This document shows, one piece after another, positions 7,555-14,580 of a stretch of 15,555 nt of DNA (position 1 is its first letter; every line of letters begins with the position of its first letter). Under the pieces are notes generated by a model. The model ran no database searches. It was not told where the DNA came from and saw only the letters and a program-made list of their open reading frames with translations. Position numbers and translations under genes: made by a program. The stretch comes from JACCXJ01 sp052387115 (GTDB lineage: Bacteria; Pseudomonadota; Gammaproteobacteria; JACCXJ01), in NCBI GenBank assembly GCA_052387115.1, contig JBQTJM010000054.1, positions 1-15,555 on the forward strand. The letters are read 5' to 3'.

Positions 7555-7650
7555 GCTGGTTTTTCTCCATTCGTCAGGGTAAACGAGACGCCCCGCTTGA
7601 TAGACGGAGTCGTGGTTGCTATCGTGGCGCCGGCGACATAGGCTGATCCA

Positions 7651-7693
7651 GCCAAGAGTGACCCAGCCAAAAGTGATCAGCCAAAAGTGATCA
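7651..7693. repeat. Three tandem 14-15 base repeats before a membrane-protein gene
   Basis: gccaagagtgaccca (7651-7665), then two identical units gccaaaagtgatca (7666-7679 and 7680-7693), end ten bases before the ATG at 7704 and touch its ribosome-binding region. The last two units are exact copies. Could be an operator array or simple slippage repeats. Confidence 0.7.
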
Positions 7694-7703
7694 AGAGTTT
7701 CCT

Positions 7704-8219
7704 ATGAACCTCAGCGATACCGAGATCCAGTTACTGGGTGCCGTCACGATCCTGCTGTGCGTCCCGGCGTTGCTGCGCAGCGAGGTCAAGGGCAAGAGCG
7801 CCTGGGTGCTGTACTATCCGATCGTCCCCATAGCGGTCTATATCATATACGAGCTTGCCCAGGTCAAGGGTGAGGGCGAGGGGAACTTCCGTCTCGATCT
7901 CCTGGTGATCTGGCCGTTCCTGGTATGGGTCCTATCCAAGACCTGGTATCGCTGGATGCAGGCCTCCAAGACCACCGAGCCCCCGCTGACCGCCACCTCC
8001 GAGCTCGCGATCACGGGTTTCGTGACCGGGGTCGTCGGTTTCGTCGTACCGTTCTTTTTCGTCTTTTCGCTGGCCGCGGTGGTGTGCGGGCACAAGGCCA
8101 TCAAAGACCCCTCGGAGTTTCGCGGCAAGAAACTCGCCGGCATGGCCCTCCTGGCCGGGTACATGGGTCTGATCTTCGGTGTGATCGCGGTCGTGAGCTA
8201 CCTGGCACGCCCGCAGTAA
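7704..8219 (+). CDS. DUF4190-like multi-pass membrane protein
   Basis: 171-residue integral inner-membrane protein of unknown function. Five hydrophobic segments are visible: about 9-24, 34-50, 64-80, 101-129 and 143-167. The last two, around a GHKAIKD loop and a GKKLAGMALLAGYMGL segment, follow the pattern of the DUF4190 domain (hydrophobic hairpin with GH-A-I and later G-A--G--LGY). The first three helices are unassigned. Start ATG 7704 has only AAGAG nearby as ribosome-binding site, overlapping the end of the tandem repeats. It converges on the copper ATPase gene with 16 bases between the two stops, so any read-through would make antisense RNA. A copper role is suggested only by position. 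Confidence 0.7.
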   Translation: MNLSDTEIQLLGAVTILLCVPALLRSEVKGKSAWVLYYPIVPIAVYIIYELAQVKGEGEGNFRLDLLVIWPFLVWVLSKTWYRWMQASKTTEPPLTATSELAITGFVTGVVGFVVPFFFVFSLAAVVCGHKAIKDPSEFRGKKLAGMALLAGYMGLIFGVIAVVSYLARPQ

Positions 8220-8235
8220 TCGTCCCCCACAGTCA

Positions 8236-10683
8236 TCACAACTTCACGCGCTGCAGGCGTAGCGCATTGCCGATGACAGAAACCGAGCTCAGGCTCATCG
8301 CGGCGGCTGCTACGATGGGCGAGAGCAGGATCCCGAAGAACGGATACAGGACACCGGCCGCCACCGGGACCCCGAGGGCATTGTAGAGGAAGGCGAAGAA
8401 CAAATTCTGGCGGATATTGCGCATGGTGGCACGGCCGAGACGCATGGCCCGCACGATGCCGCGCAGATCGCCCTTGACGAGCGTGGCACCGGCGCTCGCC
8501 ATGGCCACATCGGCACCCGTGCCCATGGCTATGCCGACCGCTGCCTGGGCGAGGGCCGGGGCATCGTTGATACCATCGCCCGCCATCAGCACCCGACCTC
8601 CCGCCTCCTGTAACCTTTTCACGGCGGCCACCTTCTGGTCGGGCTGGACCTCCGCCTCGACCGCGTCGATGCCGAGCTTGGCGGCCACGGCCCGGGCGGT
8701 GGTCCAGTGGTCTCCGGTCAGCATCACCACCTTGAGACCCTGCCCGTGCAAGGCCGCCACGGCCTCCGGGCTGCTGGCCTTGATCGCATCCGAGACCCCG
8801 ACGAGCCCGGCGGCACGCCCGTCGATGGCGACATAGATGGCGGTCTGGCCATCCGCCCGCAGGCGTTCGGCATGGCCGGTGAGCGGGGCCGGATCGACCC
8901 CCAGGGACTCGAGGAGCCTGAGGTTGCCGACCGCCACCCGGTGGCCATCGATCTCGCCCTGGACGCCTTGCCCCGTGAGCGACCGGAACTCGGCGACCGG
9001 GCTCAAGCCCAGGCCACGCGCCTCGGCCCCGCGCACGATGGCCGCCGCGAGCGGGTGCTCGCTGCCGCGCTCCAGGCTCGCGGCCAGCCGCAGCACCTCC
9101 CCCTCGCCGACACCCGTCGCGGGCACCACGGTGCTCAGGCTGGGTCTGCCCTCCGTGAGGGTCCCGGTCTTGTCCACGACCACCGTGTCCACCCCCTCCA
9201 GGGCTTCCAGCACCTCGGCGTTCTTGACCAGCACCCCTGCCGTCGCGCCGCGCCCCATCGCCACCATGATCGAGATGGGCGTGGCCAGCCCGAGCGCGCA
9301 CGGGCAGGCGATGATGAGGACGGCCACGGCATTGACCACGGCATGCGCGAGGCGGGGTTCCGGGCCAAAGAGCCACCATACCAGGAAGGTCAAGACGGAG
9401 ACCAGCATCACGGCCGGGACGAAGTAGCCGGACACCCGGTCGACCAAGCGCTGCACCGGCGCTCGGCTGCGCTGGGCCTCGGCCACCATCTGCACGATCC
9501 GGGCGAGCACGGTCTCGCCGCCGACGCGCTCGGCGCGCATGACCAGGCTGCCGGTGCCGTTGACCGTGCCACCGATGAGGCGATCACCCGTGGTCTTCTC
9601 GACCGGGAGGGACTCGCCGGTCACCATGGACTCGTCCACCGCGCCCCGACCGTCGATGACCACCCCATCCACCGGGACCTTCTCGCCGGGCCGCACACGC
9701 AGCTTGTCGCCCGGGCGGACCTCATCGAGCCGGATGTCCTCCTCGCGCCCGTCCTCGCGCACGACGCGCGCGTGCCTGGGCGCGAGAGACAGCAGGAGCT
9801 GGATGGCGGCGCTGGTGCGGCCGCGGGCCTTGAGCTCCAAGACCTGGCCGAGCAGCACCAGGACGGTGATGACCGCGGCGGCCTCGAAATACACCGCGAC
9901 CTGCCCCGAGGGCAAGAGCACCGCTTGCGGGAACCGGCCAGGGAACAGCACCGCCACGGTGCTGTAGACCCAGGCCACCCCGACCCCCAAGGCGATGAGC
10001 GTAAACATGTTGAGATGGCGGTGGACGAGTGAATAGTAGCCGCGTTCCAAGAACGGCCACCCGCACCACAGCACGATGGGCGTCGTCAGGATCAGCTCCA
10101 GCCACTGCAGCGAGCCCATCCCCGCCATGGACACGACCACGACCGGCACGGCCAGGGCGGTGCCGATCCAGAAGCGCCGCGTCATATCGCGGAGCTCGGG
10201 GTTGTCTTCCTCGGCGACGGGCTCCCGAGGCTCCAGCGCCATGCCGCAGATCGGGCAGCTCCCCGGCCGGTCCTCGACGACCTCGGGATGCATGGGACAG
10301 ACGTACTCGGTCGCGCGCTCCGAACCGACGGGCGTCAGAGGCTCCAGCGCCATCCCACACTGCGGGCAGCTACCCGGTCGCGGCGACTCGACTTCCGGGT
10401 GCATGGGGCAGGTGTAGCGCCCCGAGGTCGCCCCGGGGCTCGACGCCGAACGTGGGGCCGTGAGCGCAGGCGCCGCAGGCTCGAGATATCGCTCGGGGGC
10501 GGACCGAAAGCGTTCGAGACAGCCAGCGCAGCAGAATAGATAGGTGTTGCCGGCGTAGACCATCCGGAACGCGGTGTCCGGTTTGACGCTCATGCCGCAG
10601 ACGGGATCGGTGGCGACGAGCCGGCCCTCCACCGCTCCGTTTGGATGGTGATGGGTCCCGCAGCGGTGGTCGTGATCGGCCAT
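8236..10683 (-). CDS. copA: Cu+/Ag+-exporting P1B-type ATPase (CopA)
   Basis: Inner-membrane pump exporting Cu+ (or Ag+), 815 residues. ATG 10683 is used because GGAGG is four bases upstream and the longer frame adds only Arg-rich sequence. Order: His-rich start, YHS-type domain (26-67, DPVCGM...CCAGC), two heavy-metal-binding modules (90-114 and 127-152, each CPMHP...PGSCPxCGM), membrane helices, actuator TGES (355-358), CPC (460-462) in the ion path, phosphorylated Asp504 in DKTGT, HP (543-544) in the nucleotide domain, and GDGIND (702-707). Tyr767-Asn768-x4-Pro773 and M796xxSS800 are the Cu+ ligand signatures of group P1B-1. No classic GMxCxxC HMA domain is present, so metal sensing may rest on the YHS/CPMHP modules. 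Confidence 0.95.
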   Translation of the reverse strand: MADHDHRCGTHHHPNGAVEGRLVATDPVCGMSVKPDTAFRMVYAGNTYLFCCAGCLERFRSAPERYLEPAAPALTAPRSASSPGATSGRYTCPMHPEVESPRPGSCPQCGMALEPLTPVGSERATEYVCPMHPEVVEDRPGSCPICGMALEPREPVAEEDNPELRDMTRRFWIGTALAVPVVVVSMAGMGSLQWLELILTTPIVLWCGWPFLERGYYSLVHRHLNMFTLIALGVGVAWVYSTVAVLFPGRFPQAVLLPSGQVAVYFEAAAVITVLVLLGQVLELKARGRTSAAIQLLLSLAPRHARVVREDGREEDIRLDEVRPGDKLRVRPGEKVPVDGVVIDGRGAVDESMVTGESLPVEKTTGDRLIGGTVNGTGSLVMRAERVGGETVLARIVQMVAEAQRSRAPVQRLVDRVSGYFVPAVMLVSVLTFLVWWLFGPEPRLAHAVVNAVAVLIIACPCALGLATPISIMVAMGRGATAGVLVKNAEVLEALEGVDTVVVDKTGTLTEGRPSLSTVVPATGVGEGEVLRLAASLERGSEHPLAAAIVRGAEARGLGLSPVAEFRSLTGQGVQGEIDGHRVAVGNLRLLESLGVDPAPLTGHAERLRADGQTAIYVAIDGRAAGLVGVSDAIKASSPEAVAALHGQGLKVVMLTGDHWTTARAVAAKLGIDAVEAEVQPDQKVAAVKRLQEAGGRVLMAGDGINDAPALAQAAVGIAMGTGADVAMASAGATLVKGDLRGIVRAMRLGRATMRNIRQNLFFAFLYNALGVPVAAGVLYPFFGILLSPIVAAAAMSLSSVSVIGNALRLQRVKL

Positions 10684-10901
10684 CGTTCCTCCCATTATGG
10701 GTTCGTGGCGCGCTAGTCTAGCCCACGCCAGGGCCAAGGGCCCGTCCAAGGGGGAAGCCCTCGTTGCGGAAGCCGCTGGGCGCCTCGTGAGCCGCCGCTG
10801 AGGGCGGTCTCGCCCGGAGCCGGCCGCGTCGACACGGCGCCCCGGCAACGCCGGTTGGCTAGCTTTTGTTCTTATGATCCTGTGACCGCCCCGGAGGCTC
10901 C
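10684..10901. promoter_or_regulatory. Divergent promoter region copA / udgB
   Basis: 218 bases between the divergent starts. Toward copA there is TAGACT (minus strand, inside the palindrome gctagtctagc at 10712-10722), a fair -10 but without a good -35 at normal spacing; I could not recognise a clear CueR operator. Toward udgB there is TATGAT at 10873-10878 without a good -35. Regulation by copper is expected from the family, not shown here. Confidence 0.35.
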
Positions 10902-11600
10902 GTGCATCCCGACGCCGACCCATTGACCGCGTTGGAGAAAGCAGTCATCGCCTGTACGCGCTGCCCGCGTCTTCGCATCCATTGCGAGCGCGTGGCGCGC
11001 GAAAAGGTGCGGCGCTTCGCGGGATCGGACTACTGGGGGAAACCCGTGCCCGGCTTCGGGGATCCGCGGGCCCGGCTTCTGGTGTTGGGCCTAGCCCCGG
11101 CGGCCCATGGCGGTAACCGCACCGGACGGGTGTTCACCGGCGACCGCAGCGGCGAGTGGCTGTTCCGTTCGCTGTTCGCCGCCGGGTTCTCCGACCGGCC
11201 CCAATCGGAGCACCGGGGCGACGGCGTGCGACTACACGACTGCTACGTCACCGCCGCGGTCCGCTGCGCGCCCCCCGGCAACAAACCCTTGCGCGAGGAG
11301 CTCGATGCCTGCCGGACGTTCCTGGTCCGGGAACTGACCTTACTGGCGCGCGTACGGGTGGTCGTGGCGCTCGGCCAACTCGCGTTCCGCGCCTACCTCG
11401 ACGCGCGCCGCGCCCTCGCGCGCCCAGTCCCATCGCCCCTGCCGCGATTCCGACACGGGCAGGTCCTGGACTTCGCGGATGTGATCTTGATCGCCTCCTA
11501 CCACCCGAGCCAGCAAAACACCTTCACGGGACGGCTGACGGTGGAGATGCTGGATGCGGTCTTCCGGCGGGCTCGGGACCTACTGTGCCAGGCCCATTGA
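10902..11600 (+). CDS. Family-5 (UdgB-type) uracil-DNA glycosylase
   Basis: Iron-sulfur uracil-DNA glycosylase of 232 residues, removing uracil and other deaminated bases from DNA. Start GTG 10902 has GGAGG four to five bases ahead. Motif 1 is GLAPAAHGGNRTGR (63-76), the family-5 version that lacks the usual catalytic Asp or Asn of other uracil glycosylases. The HPSxxN motif follows at 201-206. Cys18 and Cys21 (CTRCPRL), Cys122 (VRCAPPGNKP) and Cys137 are the expected four ligands of a 4Fe-4S cluster. It is divergent from copA and ends about 95 bases before the toxin-antitoxin pair. Family 4 is less likely because motif 1 would be GEAPGxxE. Confidence 0.92.
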   Translation: MHPDADPLTALEKAVIACTRCPRLRIHCERVAREKVRRFAGSDYWGKPVPGFGDPRARLLVLGLAPAAHGGNRTGRVFTGDRSGEWLFRSLFAAGFSDRPQSEHRGDGVRLHDCYVTAAVRCAPPGNKPLREELDACRTFLVRELTLLARVRVVVALGQLAFRAYLDARRALARPVPSPLPRFRHGQVLDFADVILIASYHPSQQNTFTGRLTVEMLDAVFRRARDLLCQAH

Positions 11601-11660
11601 AGGACCGACGTCTGGGCGCATTAGCGACCGGTGGGTGCGGCTACCGCGCTGAGCGCTATG

Positions 11661-11677
11661 TACGTATACTATACGTA
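11661..11677. promoter_or_regulatory. Palindromic operator of the toxin-antitoxin operon
   Basis: tacgtata-c-tatacgta: eight perfect pairs around one central base, 18 bases before the antitoxin ATG, in an A/T-rich patch of GC-rich DNA. It overlaps -10-like hexamers (tatact at 11665, tataaa at 11676). This fits autoregulation by antitoxin or antitoxin-toxin complex, as is known for such operons. Confidence 0.7.
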
Positions 11678-11695
11678 TAAAACGAGCCGTGGCCC

Positions 11696-11926
11696 ATGCA
11701 GAAGAAACTCACCATCTCCATCGATGAAGCGGTCTACGAAGGCTTGCACCGCGTCATTGGCAGGAGAAACATCAGTCGGTTTCTCGAAGGACTCGCGCGC
11801 CCACATATCCTCCCTGCAGCCATGGACGAAGCCTATCGCCAACTGGCCGCCGACGAGGCGCGCGAGACGGAAGCCGCGGAATGGGCGGAAGGGTTGGTGG
11901 GAGACGTAGCCGATGAGGCGCGGTGA
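11696..11926 (+). CDS. Antitoxin of a MazEF-like pair
   Basis: 76 residues. The N-terminus, KKLTISIDEAVYEGLHRVIG, reads like a ribbon-helix-helix DNA-binding arm (alternating beta strand then helix), and the C-terminal half is highly acidic and Ala/Glu-rich (DEARETEAAEWAEG), as expected for the disordered toxin-wrapping tail. It overlaps the toxin gene by 14 bases, so translation is probably coupled. It would bind the palindrome just upstream to repress its own operon and neutralise the ribonuclease. Family assignment between MazE-type and VapB/ParD-type ribbon-helix-helix antitoxins is uncertain from sequence alone; the partner decides the system name. Confidence 0.8.
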   Translation: MQKKLTISIDEAVYEGLHRVIGRRNISRFLEGLARPHILPAAMDEAYRQLAADEARETEAAEWAEGLVGDVADEAR

Positions 11927-12236
11927 GGTCTGGTGGGTAAGCTTCGATCCCGCGATCGGCGGAGAGATCCGTAAGACCCGCCCGGCTGTCATCGTCAGCA
12001 ACGATGCGTCCAACCGGCATCTCAATCGCGTACAAGTCGTCCCGGTCACCAGTAATGCCGGCCGTCTATTCCCCAGCGAAGCCTACGTGCTCGTCCGGGG
12101 CGATCGGCGCAAGGCCATGGCAGACCAGATCGCGACGGTGAGCAAACAGCGGCTCAAGGAGCACCTCGGGGAACTGACCCCCGCGGACATGCGCTCCGTC
12201 GAGCACGCCATCGAGATTCAGCTTGGGATCGGATGA
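11913..12236 (+). CDS. MazF/PemK-family endoribonuclease toxin
   Basis: 107 residues, the usual size. The start RRGEVWWVSFDPAIGGEIRK with KTRPAVIVSND is the hallmark of MazF/PemK/ChpB toxins: a beta-barrel mRNA interferase that cuts single-stranded RNA at short sequences. The GGEIRKTRP segment supplies the catalytic Arg region, and VVPVTSN plus the ADQIATVSKQRL segment (catalytic Thr/Ser strand) are also intact, so the toxin looks functional. The ATG lies inside the antitoxin gene. No terminator with a T-run follows; a stem tcgacg/cgtcga is at 12286-12301. Confidence 0.92.
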   Translation: MRRGEVWWVSFDPAIGGEIRKTRPAVIVSNDASNRHLNRVQVVPVTSNAGRLFPSEAYVLVRGDRRKAMADQIATVSKQRLKEHLGELTPADMRSVEHAIEIQLGIG

Positions 12237-12356
12237 GCTAGCGCTTCTGGGTGACCGGTTGTCTCTTGAGGCGCTTGTTGGGATTTCGACGGTGTCGTCG
12301 ATCGGCCAACATCCAGGGAGGGCATTGGTACGGGGCTTTTGGTACAAGTTAATAAA

Positions 12357-12390
12357 CATCAATAACTTAGCTAGATGGCATGCGCTATGC
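12357..12390 (+). promoter_or_regulatory. Sigma-54-type promoter before the pilin gene
   Basis: tggcatgcgctatgc at 12376-12390 keeps the invariant GG and GC separated by exactly ten bases and matches the TGGCACG-N4-TTGC consensus except at two places. Its -12 GC lies 34 bases before the pilin ATG. Just upstream, catcaa-taac-tta (12357-12369) matches the IHF consensus at all but one position, within an A/T-rich tract. Sigma-54 with a PilR-type activator is the known control of many pilA genes. Confidence 0.55.
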
Positions 12391-12424
12391 CCAGTATACG
12401 GCCGGCTTGTTTGGAGAGACACAA

Positions 12425-13159
12425 ATGAACACCAGGGCTAGAGAAGGCGGATTCACGCTCGTCGAGATCGCGATCGTGCTGGTCATCATCGGCCTCCTGC
12501 TCGGCGGGATACTGAAGGGCCAGGAGCTCATCACCAGCGCGAAGGTACGCAACCTGGCGGATCAGGGCGCCGCGGTGCAAGCGGCTTACTATGGCTTCGT
12601 CGATCGCTACCGCGCGATCCCGGGGGATATGCAGGCAGACCGGGCGTGCGGTGCGGTCGGAAACAACGTTTGGACGACCTGTACCGCAGATCCAGGCGGA
12701 AACGGCAACGCGAATATTGAGCTCTTCGACGAGGCGTCGGCGGTGTGGGCACATCTCTCGGGAGCCCGTTTTCTTCAGGGCAGCTACCCAGGCACTGCTC
12801 AAGACGTTGGGGGCTATACCAATCCGGCGCCACCGGCTCAGGCACCGACCAACCCCTGGAATGGCTTCTTATTGCTAGCTCGCACCAACGAATACTTAAG
12901 TGAGACCGGCACCTCACCCCCACGTTTGCACCTAATTCTGGGCCGCAATATCCCGGTGGAAGTCATGCGCGAGCTGGACGTCAAGATCGACGATAGCCAA
13001 CCAGGCACCGGCATCTTGCGAGCCCCAGGCACCAACCCGGCCACGTTTGATCTCGTGGGCCAAGAAGGCGCCACACCAGCATGTGTCACCGCGGGTACCC
13101 CAGACGTTTGGAATGTCACTGACGCCTCGGCTGATTGCAACGGCTATTACCTCTTTTGA
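12425..13159 (+). CDS. Type IV pilin-like protein with prepilin signal
   Basis: 244 residues, start ATG 12425 with GGAGAG about six bases ahead. The class III leader MNTRAREGG is followed by cleavage at Gly9/Phe10 and FTLVEIAIVLVIIGLLLGG, with Glu14 at position +5 of the mature protein, as prepilin peptidase substrates require. The hydrophobic helix runs to about 30, then AKVRNLADQGAAVQAAYYGFVDRYRAIPGDM, a pattern shared by orphan pilin-like proteins. Cys75/Cys86 and Cys220/Cys238 could make two disulfides, the last near the C-terminus as in pilin D-regions. Length is larger than typical major pilins (about 150). No pilus assembly genes adjoin it, so it may be a minor or stand-alone pilin. 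Has its own terminator. Confidence 0.85.
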   Translation: MNTRAREGGFTLVEIAIVLVIIGLLLGGILKGQELITSAKVRNLADQGAAVQAAYYGFVDRYRAIPGDMQADRACGAVGNNVWTTCTADPGGNGNANIELFDEASAVWAHLSGARFLQGSYPGTAQDVGGYTNPAPPAQAPTNPWNGFLLLARTNEYLSETGTSPPRLHLILGRNIPVEVMRELDVKIDDSQPGTGILRAPGTNPATFDLVGQEGATPACVTAGTPDVWNVTDASADCNGYYLF

Positions 13160-13181
13160 CTTGCCTACGACAGGGCAATTT

Positions 13182-13211
13182 AACCCGCCGCACGGCGGGT
13201 TTTTTCTTTCA
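13182..13211 (+). terminator. Rho-independent terminator of the pilin gene
   Basis: aacccgcc (13182-13189) pairs with ggcgggtt (13194-13201), loop gcac, followed directly by tttttctttc. Strong intrinsic terminator 22 bases after the stop. Confidence 0.9.
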
Positions 13212-13232
13212 TGCGTTGCTGCCCATGATGCG

Positions 13233-13302
13233 GTAGCCCGGATGAAACGAAACGGAGCTCGGGGAGGCCTTCCCGGATTTCGCTGCGCTATATCGCGGTT
13301 AC
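13233..13302. repeat. REP-like extragenic palindrome
   Basis: gtagcccggatgaaacga at the left end and tttcgctgcgctatatcgcggttac at the right end are imperfect reverse complements around gaggcct, giving a long interrupted stem. The gtagcccggatgaa...cgg core is the well-known REP-type sequence found many times in gammaproteobacterial genomes. It lies between the pilin terminator and the ABC gene. Confidence 0.6.
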
Positions 13303-13321
13303 GTATGCCAGGAGATAGCCG

Positions 13322-14077
13322 ATGGCCGTCGCGGTCCGGATAGAAGGCGTGGTGAAGCGGTACGGGCGCACCGCCGTGTTGAACGGGGTGGACCTTACCA
13401 TCGACCAAGGGGAATCGGTGGGGCTCGTGGGCGTCAACGGCGCCGGCAAGACCACCCTCATCAAGGCGCTCTTGGACCTGTGCGAGATCGAGCGGGGCTC
13501 GATCGACCTCTTCGGCGTGAGCCATTTGAGACCCGAGGCGCGCGGACGGATCGGCTTCCTGCCCGAGAAGTTCCTGCCGCCCTATTTTGCGACGGGCAAG
13601 GAGTACCTGCGCTTCATGGCCCGGCTGCACGGCCGTCCCGTCGAAACACCCGCGATGCGGGAGGTGTTGGCTACGCTGGACCTCGAGGAACGCGCCCTGT
13701 CGAAACCGGTCCGCGAGCTGTCGAAGGGCATGGCCCAGAAGCTCGGGCTCGCGGCCGTGCTCCTGTGCGGCAAGGACCTCTTCGTCCTCGATGAGCCGAT
13801 GAGCGGCCTCGACCCCAAGGCCCGCGCCTCGCTCCGGCGCCACCTGGCCGCGCGTCGCGCGGCCGGCGGTACCTTGCTCTTTACCAGCCACTTGCTCGCC
13901 GATGTCGCAGATCTCTGCGACCGCATGCTGGTGCTGCACCCGGGTCAGGTGCTCTTCGCCGGGCGCCCGGAGGTGTTCCGTGAGCAGTACGGCGGCGCGG
14001 CCTTGGAGGACGCGTACCTCGAGTGCCTGGCCCGCGCCGGGGCGCCACCGGCCCTCGACCGGGCGGCAGGCTCCTGA
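13322..14077 (+). CDS. Orphan ABC transporter ATP-binding protein
   Basis: 251-residue ABC ATPase, start ATG 13322 with AGGAGA seven bases ahead. Walker A GVNGAGKTT (37-45), the Q-loop position occupied by Glu in GFLPEKF (about 79-85), signature LSKGM (133-137), Walker B LFVLDEP (153-159), D-loop SGLDP (161-165) and the switch His190 in FTSHLL. It fits the NatA/CcmA-like group of ABC-2 exporters. No membrane-spanning partner lies next to it in this window, though 14142 onward in plus contains a hydrophobic run of codons (AFLAPFVYLSM) cut off by an upstream stop, which might be a decayed remnant. Transported substrate unknown. Confidence 0.88.
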   Translation: MAVAVRIEGVVKRYGRTAVLNGVDLTIDQGESVGLVGVNGAGKTTLIKALLDLCEIERGSIDLFGVSHLRPEARGRIGFLPEKFLPPYFATGKEYLRFMARLHGRPVETPAMREVLATLDLEERALSKPVRELSKGMAQKLGLAAVLLCGKDLFVLDEPMSGLDPKARASLRRHLAARRAAGGTLLFTSHLLADVADLCDRMLVLHPGQVLFAGRPEVFREQYGGAALEDAYLECLARAGAPPALDRAAGS

Positions 14078-14202
14078 AACACCACTCCGCCAGGGAGCGA
14101 CACGGTGGAATCAGGCAGCTGCTTTTATTGACGCCTTGTGGCATTTTTGGCGCCCTTTGTCTACCTGTCGATGAACGCCACGCGGTATTACGCGTAAGCA
14201 CC
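14078..14202. other. Gap after the ABC ATPase gene
   Basis: No complete gene. One plus-strand frame reads a hydrophobic run ending in a TAA at 14196-14198 but is interrupted by a stop at its beginning. Perfect palindrome ttacgcgtaa lies at 14188-14197. No clear terminator for the ABC gene was seen. Confidence 0.4.
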
Positions 14203-14499
14203 TTACCTGTAAAGTTGAGACGACCTCAGAGATCGTATCAATCGATCGTTTCTACTGTAGCTAAAGCGGACAGCGGCTCGCGGCGCGGTGCCGCTTGGCT
14301 CATGGCCCGATCGGTTTTCAATCGCCGCGTAAAGGCCGCTTCCCCCGGTCGCTCGAGTCCGCCGGATCTCGCATCCGTCCAGTCCCTCGTAGAAGTTCAG
14401 GTCTTCCAGATGCACGAGGAAACGCCAAAGCGAGATCCATGAATCCAGACCAGTCTTGAACCGTGACAGCATTCTGCCCGTGAAGCGCTTGGTGTTCAT
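14203..14499 (-). CDS. Small protein of unknown function
   Basis: 98 residues from ATG 14499. This start is chosen because GGAGGAG, a near-perfect ribosome-binding site, lies eight bases ahead. No recognised domain. The first part (MNTKRFTGRMLSRFKTGLD) is basic, followed by a short hydrophobic/aromatic stretch, SWISLWRFLVHL, and a Gly/Ser/Arg-rich tail. The final 30 or so residues fall in DNA that looks less GC-rich and may not be genuine. It lies 81 bases downstream of the beta-propeller gene on the same strand and is probably read with it. I do not recognise it. Confidence 0.5.
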   Translation of the reverse strand: MNTKRFTGRMLSRFKTGLDSWISLWRFLVHLEDLNFYEGLDGCEIRRTRATGGSGLYAAIENRSGHEPSGTAPRAAVRFSYSRNDRLIRSLRSSQLYR

Positions 14500-14580
14500 A
14501 TGACGTTCTCCTCCGTTGTTCCCGTACACACACCGTGAATCGGCTTTCCTTCCCGTCGGATTGCCAATCCACTGAAAAGG

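Noticed and set aside
7651..7693. Possible CRISPR array
   Set aside because: Units are directly adjacent with no spacers and only three copies.
8198..9379. 393-residue minus-strand frame inside copA
   Set aside because: Gly/Arg/His-rich shadow of the well-supported ATPase gene in another frame; no motifs.
8707..10032. 441-residue plus-strand frame opposite copA
   Set aside because: Antisense shadow of GC-rich coding DNA; low-complexity His/Gly/Arg/Asp composition.
10684..10923. 80-residue N-terminal extension of copA
   Set aside because: Arg/Ala-rich, overlaps the divergent uracil glycosylase start, and a strong ribosome-binding site precedes ATG 10683.
12932..13939. 335-residue minus-strand frame over the pilin end and the ABC gene
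   Set aside because: Runs across a clear terminator and two genes with strong motifs on the other strand.
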